Shown here: positions 56,707 through 64,000 of the stretch, piece by piece | How positions within the stretch are numbered: the stretch's first letter is position 1 | How the letters are laid out: every line of letters begins with the position of its first letter | Source of the DNA: Rhizophagus irregularis | Taxonomy: Eukaryota > Glomeromycota > Glomeromycetes > Glomerales > Glomeraceae | Length of the DNA stretch: 64,000 bases | Reading direction: 5' to 3' | Assembly (NCBI RefSeq): GCF_026210795.1 | Contig: NC_089449.1 | Coordinates: 2,170,001 to 2,234,000, forward strand | The notes under the pieces: generated by a model | The model's database searches: none | Seen by the model: the letters and a program-made list of their open reading frames with translations, nothing else | Told to the model about the DNA's origin: nothing | Program-made: the position numbers and the translations under genes

Positions 56707-57189
56707 GTCACCAATCGGTGACTGATTAGCATGTTCGCCAAATATCGTTACCAATCAGACAGTTTGCTAACTTTTGACCCAGTAATCAGAAAAGGATGAA
56801 ATATAGCTCATTGGAATCATCTCAATAAGATGAATCTAATTGGAGTGTATCAATACGCATTTCTAGGAATATTAGTTAGTTAATAAAAAATTAAATAAAA
56901 TATAAATGATATATTTTTATTTTTATATTTACTTAATTTCTCATCAAGTATCAATCTTAGAAATGCGATTATACTACCATTAGATTCATCTTATTGAGAT
57001 GATTCCAATGAGTTATATTTCATACCTTTCTGATCACTGGATTAAAAGTTAGCAAATTACCTGATTAGTGTTAATTATATTAATTAAATATTACATATTA
57101 TATAGTATTAGTATATATAAATAAAGCTCTGAATAGTTCAGGCTAAACCAGAGAACTGATCCAAAACTGTCTCAAAATTCAGTTCAATT

Positions 57190-57424
57190 TAGGTAGGATC
57201 CTGCCTACTATTAAGATAGGTCACCCTGTGGCCTAAGATAAGGTTTATATATAAAACTCTTTAAAGATCCTACTATAAAAGGAAATTTTATGTTACATTA
57301 TTATGATTTTTTTCCTTTTTAGTCAATTAACCAATAGAATTTAAGCAAATTCTAAGGTAAGGTTTCATATGAAAGTGAAATTTCTACTGGTAATATATTT
57401 TAATAGTAGGCGAGATCCTATTTA
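57190..57424. repeat. Dispersed repeat (GTAGGATCCTGC family), with copies at 58060-58265 and 60010-60480
   Basis: The three places share ATAAAATTTCCTTTTATAGTA (or its inverse), split here as ATAAAATTTCC and TTTTATAGTAGGATC, together with GACCTATCTTATAA. Probably a MITE family. Clean termini are not resolvable. The copy at 60010-60480 holds hAT-like copy e. Confidence 0.5.
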
Positions 57425-57797
57425 GGCTGCTCCAATTTAATAGTTTGTTTAACGTCCTAACTTTATATAAAAATTGAGGGGGGGGAGGGGGTCAAATTAA
57501 GTAAACATTTAAAAATAAACATAGTTTTTTCTTTATCACTCAATGCATTTTTACTAAAAATACATCTTAATTTATTACAGATAATGCAATTAATAAGTTT
57601 ACATATATTACTTTTATTAATTATACCATTTTCTTTGGTAGATTCAATTACACTGGAAAGAAATTCTTTTAAATATTATACAGATCGGTGATGTTATTAT
57701 AAGTCACGTGATATAACATATGTTTGTTTATTTTTAAAAATTTTTCAAAAATGAGGGAGGTGGGGTACGTTAAACAAACTATTAAATTGGAGTGGCC
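57425..57797. mobile_element. PIF/Harbinger-like MITE, 373 bp
   Basis: Ends GGCTGCTCCAATTTAATAGT and the inverted GGCCACTCCAATTTAATAGT, with TTA on both sides (57422-57424 and 57798-57800). Same family as 56218-56499. A G-run (GGGGGGGAGGGGG) lies near the left end. Confidence 0.8.
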
Positions 57798-57861
57798 TTA
57801 GGTATTAGAATTAAAAAACCAGTGATTCAGTTCAGTTTAATCAGAATTTCGCTTACTTATA

Positions 57862-58043
57862 CAGTTTACCCTTCCTATAGCAAATTTTTTATATAACGAA
57901 TCACGTGACGCTTAGCCAATAAAATATGTCAATTTTCTCTCACTATAACGAGGTAACCAATCAAATTCTTTAAATTCTTAGTTAACTTGCTATAACGAAT
58001 TTGAGGTGCAGAACGGTTTCTTTGCTATATCAAGGGTAGACTG
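57862..58043. mobile_element. Pogo/Tc1-like MITE, 182 bp
   Basis: Ends CAGTTTACCCTTCCTATAG and the inverted CAGTCTACCCTTGATATAG, flanked by TA (57860-57861 and 58044-58045). Inner words CTATAACGA recur. Same family as the fragment ending near 3569. Confidence 0.75.
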
Positions 58044-58429
58044 TAATAAAAATCATCGTAGAAAATTAGCCTTTTACTAATAGTTTTTACCTTACTTTTT
58101 TCTTAAATTCTATTGGTTAATAATTAAAAAGGAAAAAAAATCATAACAATATAACATAAAATTTCCTTTTATAGTAGGATCTGCAAAGAATTTTATATAT
58201 AATTTTTACTTTAGGCCTGGGGTAACCTATCTTATAAGTAAGTAGAGTCCTGTTTAATCTAATTTTTTATAAAAATATGAAAAATTGAATAACTGGTAAT
58301 TGAGTAATTGTATAAAGTCAAGCTATATATTATTAGATTTCTTTTAATAAAACATGTTGAATGGTGCTAAGATTATCAATAAATCACAAGTTAACTTATT
58401 AAATGATTTATAAAAAAATTAGTATTAGA

Positions 58430-59230
58430 AAATTATCTATTAATACTAGAGATATGATCTTACTACCATTCGATATGTCTCAGTAAGACAAATCTAACAA
58501 ATTTTAATTTGTCTATGTATGATTATTAGATGATGAATAATATTAAGTTTCACATTTTTAAAAATTTTTGAGTGTTAAAAATTAAAATACTGATATATGT
58601 ATTTACTTATCATTTAATGATTATACAAATATAAATTAGAACTTATTAAATTTAATTTATTGAAATAAATCAAATGGTAGTAAGATCATATCTCTAGTAT
58701 CAATAGATCGCAAGTTAACTGATGTTAAATAAGTTTAATAAATTAGCATTAGAAAGCTATTTATCGATGCTAAAGACATGATCTTACTACTATTCAACTT
58801 GTCTTATTGAGACGAATCCAATAAGTACTAATTTATATTTATATGATCATTAAATAACAAATAAATGCATGTATCGGCATTTTAATTTTTAACATTTAAA
58901 AATTTTAAAAAAATGTGAAATTTGGCATTATTTACCATCCAGTGATTGCACATAGATAAATTAATATTTATTAGATTCATCTTACTGAAACGCATTAAAT
59001 AGTGATAAGATCATATCTCTAATATTAATAAATAATTTTCTAATGCTAATTTTTTATAAATCATTTAATGTGATCTAACTTGTGATTTATTAATACTAAA
59101 AATATAATTTTACCACCATTTAACATGTCTTATTGCAAGAAATTTAACAATATATGGCTTGACATTTTATAATCACTTAATTGCCAATTATTTAATTTTT
59201 CGCATTTTTATAAAAATTGAATTAAACTGA
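58430..59230. repeat. Decayed hairpin modules
   Basis: Repeated modules containing ATCTTACTACCATTCGA and its inverse, spaced roughly 200-300 bp apart. They resemble the hairpin modules of the TA-flanked MITE at 24213-25319. Similar fragments lie at 48770-48840 and 56790-57010. No element ends are readable. Confidence 0.4.
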
Positions 59231-59319
59231 ATTAAACTACTAGTTTTTCAATTCAATTTTAAACTGTCTATAATCCAGACTAAACTGACCTATTTGAAGC
59301 TTTAATTACATATATTAAA

Positions 59320-59720
59320 AGTTTAAAAAAAGAGCATCTTATGCATTTTTTTTTAAACTTTTTTAATTTTTTTCTTCCTTTCTTTTTTTCTTTCTTTGTT
59401 TTTCTTTCCTTTTGTTTCTGTTTCTCTTCTTCTCTTTTTTTTTCCTTTATTTTTCTTTCCTTTCTTTCTCTTTTTCCTTTTATTTATTCAGTTATTTAAA
59501 AGGCTTGAATGGACTTTTGAAGTACAGAAAATCAAATTTTTTATTTTTTTATTATATAAATGATTACTAATTATTCTTTTTTTTTTTAAGTTTGTAAGCT
59601 TCTGAATTCTAAAAAATAATAAAAAAATTAAGATTTGTAAATAAAGTACAAATACAAATCTTGGTTCTTTTTTTATTTTTTATTTTATTTTTTATTATTT
59701 ATAATTGGTACAGTAAGTAT
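59320..59720 (+). repeat. Decayed copy of the 52140-52700 locus
   Basis: The order AAGTTTAAAAAA, inverted AAACTTTTTTAATTTT, pyrimidine tract, TTATTTAAAAGGCTTGAATGG, ATTACTAATTATTC and TAAGATTTGTAAAT follows the intact array. Differences in the exon core are transitions (for example GGCTCGGGTGGGC against GGCTTGAATGGAC). One or two units remain and splice-like ends are damaged. Confidence 0.5.
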
Positions 59721-60183
59721 AATAAATTATGATAATTTTGGTCAGTACTATTCTATAAATTCAGTTAGATTTTTGAACATAATAATTCGACATCCAAGTT
59801 ATTATACAAGTGGGCGAATTTAATAAAAGTATACTAGCTTCTTACCAGTTTCTTACTAGTTCTATAACAGCTTCAGGATACTATCAGATCACTACTATGA
59901 TATCAAGTTAAATCTTTAAATCATATGTCTTAAAGATTGGCTAAAATTATAGCATAATATTGACTAAAATTAATTGCAAATCTACTGCACCATCAGAACC
60001 CGCTTACTTATAATAAAGGTTATCGTAGAAAATTGGCCCTTTACTAATAGTTTTTACCTTATTTTTTTCTTAAATTCTATTGGTTAATTAGCTAAAAAGG
60101 AAAAAAATCATAACAATGTAACATAAAATTTCCTTTTATAGTAAGATCTGCAAAGAATTTTATATATGATTTTTACCTTAGAC

Positions 60184-60427
60184 TAAGGTTGCTTGTCGAA
60201 ACCTAAGGGTTTAGGCAAGATGGCGTTTCACTGAAAAGCAAAATTCTGCCGAAACTATATTAAAGTTATATTAAAAAACTGGCAAAACTTTGGAGAAAGG
60301 CAAAACTGCCGAAACTTATTATAAATGCTGAAACTGCCAAAACTCTGCCAAAACTATAATAAATCTATAGTAAAATTTTGACGAAACTAATTGTAGGATT
60401 TTGAAAAGGTTTAGACAAGCAACCTTA
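60184..60427. mobile_element. hAT-like MITE (TAAGGTTG family), copy e
   Basis: Ends TAAGGTTGCTTGTC and GACAAGCAACCTTA, with a perfect 8-bp duplication CCTTAGAC (60176-60183 and 60428-60435). It sits in a dispersed repeat whose uninterrupted form is seen at 58200. Confidence 0.85.
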
Positions 60428-60479
60428 CCTTAGACCTGGGAGTGACCTATCTTATAAATAAGCAGGATTCTGCACTATC

Positions 60480-62041
60480 TGTCACCTTTTTTTATACTAT
60501 TTTAGCATCCTGAAGGCAATCAAATAGGCATATATTTTCAATATAAAACTGGTAACCAAGCTAGCACAGAAGGGTTAGCATTTTCATTATAGAACCAGGC
60601 ATTCAAAGAAGACTGGAAGACCAGTACCATCAATAAAAAATTTATCATATAAATGAATTAAAAACAAAAAGAAAGAAGTCACCATCTGATCTGCAATTTA
60701 CTGCACCACCTGATTAGAACATGATTTTTAGCAATCAATGTTGGCCAAGCATCTTAGCCACAAAAAGACTATAGAGCAATGAAAACAAGCAGTTAGCTAG
60801 AAGGTAATAAAAAAAGAATAGAATAATGAAAACAAGCAGATAGCTACAAGGTAATAAAAAGAACACAGAAAGGTGAAATCATGTGAATAGCATTTTGACA
60901 ATAAAAAGGCCATAGAATATCAAAAACAGTAAGTAGGTAACAATTTACTCATAAGTAGGTAATAACTTAATGCAAGTAGGTTGCAATATATATATATATA
61001 CTGTAACCTACTACAGTTAAAAATATTAAAAATAGCCCAGTTTAATATTAAATTAGTTCCTTCCTATTGGTACTCTGAAAAAAGTCTTATAATAGCAGAA
61101 AAAAGTTTTTGAAAAATCAATTCAGATTATTGAAAATAAGTATCAGCTAAAATAAACTGGAATCTTCTTTATGGTTAATACTATTTGAGATGTTCAAGAA
61201 GAAACTTCAGTAGGAAGAAAAGGAAATAAAAGACAATATTCTATTTATAAATTATGGTATCATGATTCATGAAATTGCTCTAAAAAAATGAGTGTAATAG
61301 AGAGAATGTTTAGTCCATGCCCTTCGGTTTCAAATATTTACATAATCGGAAAATCACAAATATAATTATGGTAAAATCTATACGAAATTATATTTCGGCA
61401 TATTAGCCTTATTTGGCATAATCCGTCGGAAAAAAAACATGGAATAATAAAAAAAATTTCCTAAATTCATAGGTTACTCTTCTATTTTTTGTTAAACCTT
61501 TTGTGAGTTTTACAATAAAAGTATCCGTTGTTCTTTTTATTAAATATTGTTCAGCAAATTGACAATTCCGTCCAAATTTAGCAATTGAGACAACGCAAAT
61601 AACAACTGGTAAACAAAAAGACAGCGTTATTATTTTTCGTGAACTTTTTTTTTGAATTATTATAAAGACAATAAAATACAAGTTTTAAAAGAAAAATAAT
61701 TATAAGCTAATTAAAAAAAAAATAATTACAATGCATACATAAAATAATAATAGACTATTCCAGAATAATCTTTTTCAGTTGGTTTTTTAAATAATAATAA
61801 TTACGATTTGATGTAAAATCATATCTATTTCTTTCTCCATAATTATCATTCCCTAAAATTGAGCATTAACAATAATGGCAAAAAAAAAAATATTACTAAT
61901 ATAAAAATAATACCATTTTTACATTAATGTTTAATTGTTTTTTAATATTAATATTAGATAATACTATTATGATCCACTTCCTGGCTCGCTTAAATAAAGG
62001 TTATTTAATCATTCATGATTAAAAATAGTACGTCTTTTGTT
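60480..62041. other. Intergenic region, possible small ORF
   Basis: 60776-60860 holds a direct repeat of AATGAAAACAAGCAG. A 90-codon minus frame at 61681-61409 has a hydrophobic start (FIVFIII, LPVVICVVSI) and a mixed, basic second half. It matches no family I recognise and may be chance. The rest is AT-rich DNA. Confidence 0.3.
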
Positions 62042-64000
62042 TTACTTTGTATTAGATGAAATTTTGTAAAGTCCGAGTGGAACATCATCATCTTCATCAT
62101 CTGCTGTTGAGTTTATCGTCGATATTTTTGACGAAATTTTATTATGAGGATTTAACGGCCTCGTTCCCGCACTTGACGATCGATTTCTTGGTATATTTAT
62201 GAATTTACGCTTACTTGATGGTGGTACTGAGTTTCTTTGTGGAGTTGGAGGACCTGATTTTTTATTAGGTGATGTTGGTCTACCAGTTGGTGATTTTGAA
62301 CGTCCAGTTGATGATTTCGAACGTCCATTAGGAGAAGGGGATCGAACATAATTATTATTTTTAATTCCACTACTACTTTCTCCTATATTGTCATCAAATT
62401 CTGCACTGGAGTGTAATAATCCTCCACTATGACTACTTTCGATTCTTCCATTGGTCTCGTCAAGATATCCACCATCGGTTCCATCAGAAAGATATTCATC
62501 ATTATAATGATGATAACCATGAGCTTGAATCTCATCTTCGCCGTGATAATCGATGTTGTCGCCAAAATCTTCTACAGTTTCTTCCTCGAATTCATTTGTG
62601 GACGTTGGTGGCGTCATATATTGTTGCGATATTTGATTCATATCATATTGTGGAGCTTTATATGCTATTTCTGCACTTGATCCTGGTCCTGCTCCTTTTC
62701 TTGTTAATCCTGATTTCTTTTCTGCTTTTTTTCTTTTGCGGCTAGTTTTCTCTTTACCTACTTTACTTTTCACTTTGTGTGCTGCTATTTCAGCATTTGG
62801 ATTCCCACCACCTCCATGTTCAACTTGTTGCTTATTAATTAGTGATAAATACCAAAACATCATGTTGGAAATGAGTACTTGTTCGTGCAACGGACGTCGT
62901 GGGTTTGCAAGTTTGACATGAGAAAGACGGTAGATTGCACGTTCTACATGAATAGGAAGACGGTTATAATTGGTATATTTTGTTTTCTTATTCGAAATAA
63001 TTGGCTGTGATAATGATGTAGTCGTATTAGTAGTTGTTAATGAATCATCTGTCGATTTTCCTTTATTCTGAGGCCATGAAAAAATGGATGAAAATGACTT
63101 TTTCGGTGATTTTTCTCTATCTTTTTCTTTATCCTTTTCTTTAACAATTGAATCGTTGTTCTCGTTTTCATTTCTGTCAGATTTTTCAGATTTCTCAGAT
63201 TTTTCAGATTTTTCAGACTTATCAGATTTGTTCTTTTTAGGTTTTGGTTCTTTTTCTTCTTTATCTTTTTCATGATCTTTTTCCTTATCTTTTAATTTTT
63301 CTTCCGACCCTCCAGGCCATAGCCATGACCATGCAGAAGTACGTTTTTGTGTCGAGGATGTAGGTGTTGTCAGGGATGTTGGACTTGTAGAATTTGGTGA
63401 TGTTGACGGTGATATCGTAGTTGAAAAGGTCCCGGGTTTAGATGTATTTACTTTTAATGAATTTGATTCATCGGATTGATCTACTTGCAATTCACTTGAT
63501 AATTCATTTTCATCTGATGCCAACGAACTTGTTTTATGAAGTGCAGGAGTAATCTGAGATGAAACTTCCGGTGGTGCAACTTCATCTTTCAATGTTATAC
63601 GTATAGGTCCTGCACCATCTTTAACATCTATACATTCAAGTTCAATGTCTTTTTGTATTTCTTCAGGTTCATCAACTATTTCGCTAGAATTCAGTTTCTT
63701 ATCTACTTTATCAATAGTAATTTGTGGAACCGAAAGAGATTCTGATTTTTGTTTTGGTCTCTTTGATACTATATTATTTTCGGATTGTTTTTCTTTATCA
63801 GATGATACATGAGTAGATCTTGTTCTTCTATGTGCAGAAAATCTTCTAGGATTTTGCTCTCCAGCAACAGAATTTCTGCGAATTTTTGTGCGTGCGGCAC
63901 GCTTAAGTGCTGGAGACATTCTCGGTACAAGGACTTTTGAGTCCACATCAGGAGAAGAATGTCGATCAAATATATTTGGGTCATTAGGATTAGAAATTGA
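62042..64000 (-). CDS. Zds1/Zds2-type protein, 5' part beyond window
   Basis: The frame is open from the window edge (no stop before 64000) to the TAA at 62044-62042, 652 codons seen. An ATG does not begin it here, so the N terminus lies to the right. Ser/Thr/Pro-rich and Lys/Glu/Asp-rich low-complexity tracts (DKEKDHEKDKEEK, SEKSEKSEK) surround one ordered segment, NRLPIHVERAIYRLSHVKLA followed by NPRRPLHEQVLISNMMFWYL. This matches the Zds C-terminal domain. In yeast Zds proteins bind PP2A-Cdc55 and regulate mitotic exit and polarity. The C-terminal tail has RSKSPTGR-type repeats, likely phosphorylated. The domain call is from memory of the family signature. The two opposite-strand frames inside are shadows. 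Confidence 0.78.
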   Translation of the reverse strand, partial: SISNPNDPNIFDRHSSPDVDSKVLVPRMSPALKRAARTKIRRNSVAGEQNPRRFSAHRRTRSTHVSSDKEKQSENNIVSKRPKQKSESLSVPQITIDKVDKKLNSSEIVDEPEEIQKDIELECIDVKDGAGPIRITLKDEVAPPEVSSQITPALHKTSSLASDENELSSELQVDQSDESNSLKVNTSKPGTFSTTISPSTSPNSTSPTSLTTPTSSTQKRTSAWSWLWPGGSEEKLKDKEKDHEKDKEEKEPKPKKNKSDKSEKSEKSEKSEKSDRNENENNDSIVKEKDKEKDREKSPKKSFSSIFSWPQNKGKSTDDSLTTTNTTTSLSQPIISNKKTKYTNYNRLPIHVERAIYRLSHVKLANPRRPLHEQVLISNMMFWYLSLINKQQVEHGGGGNPNAEIAAHKVKSKVGKEKTSRKRKKAEKKSGLTRKGAGPGSSAEIAYKAPQYDMNQISQQYMTPPTSTNEFEEETVEDFGDNIDYHGEDEIQAHGYHHYNDEYLSDGTDGGYLDETNGRIESSHSGGLLHSSAEFDDNIGESSSGIKNNNYVRSPSPNGRSKSSTGRSKSPTGRPTSPNKKSGPPTPQRNSVPPSSKRKFINIPRNRSSSAGTRPLNPHNKISSKISTINSTADDEDDDVPLGLYKISSNTK

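Noticed and set aside
63084-63275. Plus-strand Ser/Phe-rich frame
   Set aside because: Complement of the Lys/Glu/Asp-rich tract of the Zds-type gene.

Overview
The window looks like nuclear DNA of a transposon-rich, very AT-rich early-diverging fungus. Arbuscular mycorrhizal Glomeromycotina (Rhizophagus-like) is my best guess. The reasons are intron-bearing housekeeping genes with short introns (about 65-95 nt, GTAAGT-type donors, TAG/CAG acceptors), a fungal Zds-type regulator, a FAR1-like DNA-binding gene fragment, and dense layers of MITEs, LINEs and Ty3/gypsy elements. This assignment is inference from gene style; no database search was run.

Only four or five host-type genes are present: a FAR1-domain fragment at the left edge (1-395, minus), mitochondrial pyruvate dehydrogenase E2 (31211-33080, plus, six exons), eIF4E (33291-34308, plus, four exons), a PPZ/PP1-type phosphatase (37739-39235, minus, three exons) and a Zds C-terminal-domain protein cut by the right edge (62042-64000, minus). 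Everything else is mobile or repeated DNA.

The region 3824-23653 is a transposon nest. A TA-flanked MITE is split by a 7.8-kb LINE with a 17-bp target duplication. That LINE is split inside its endonuclease codons by a near-pristine 11-kb Ty3/gypsy element (LTRs 1213 bp, two differences seen). The gypsy element encodes Gag, protease, RT-RNase H and integrase. Fused to the C terminus of RT-RNase H, in the position where some retroviruses carry dUTPase, is a P-loop thymidylate/deoxynucleoside-kinase-like domain. Another copy of the same MITE (25989-27942) carries a 979-bp tRNA-headed SINE-like insert at exactly the same 17-bp target as the LINE.

The second unusual theme is tandem arrays in which each unit looks like a micro-exon plus a spliceosomal intron (3' splice site, 30-60 nt body, GTAAGT donor in a hairpin, in one array TACTAA branch sites in a second hairpin). 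Three of the four arrays lie between terminal inverted repeats starting CACYRGT, like CACTA transposons. In the best one (51977-54374, 3-bp GAG target duplication) eleven predicted micro-exons join into one uninterrupted reading frame of about 163 codons with a repeated 13-residue motif.

The rest of 42-60 kb holds small non-autonomous elements whose target duplications are often still readable: hAT-like (8 bp), Mutator-like (9 bp), PIF/Harbinger-like (3 bp TWA) and Tc1/mariner or pogo-like (TA). Several are nested in each other or in the arrays.
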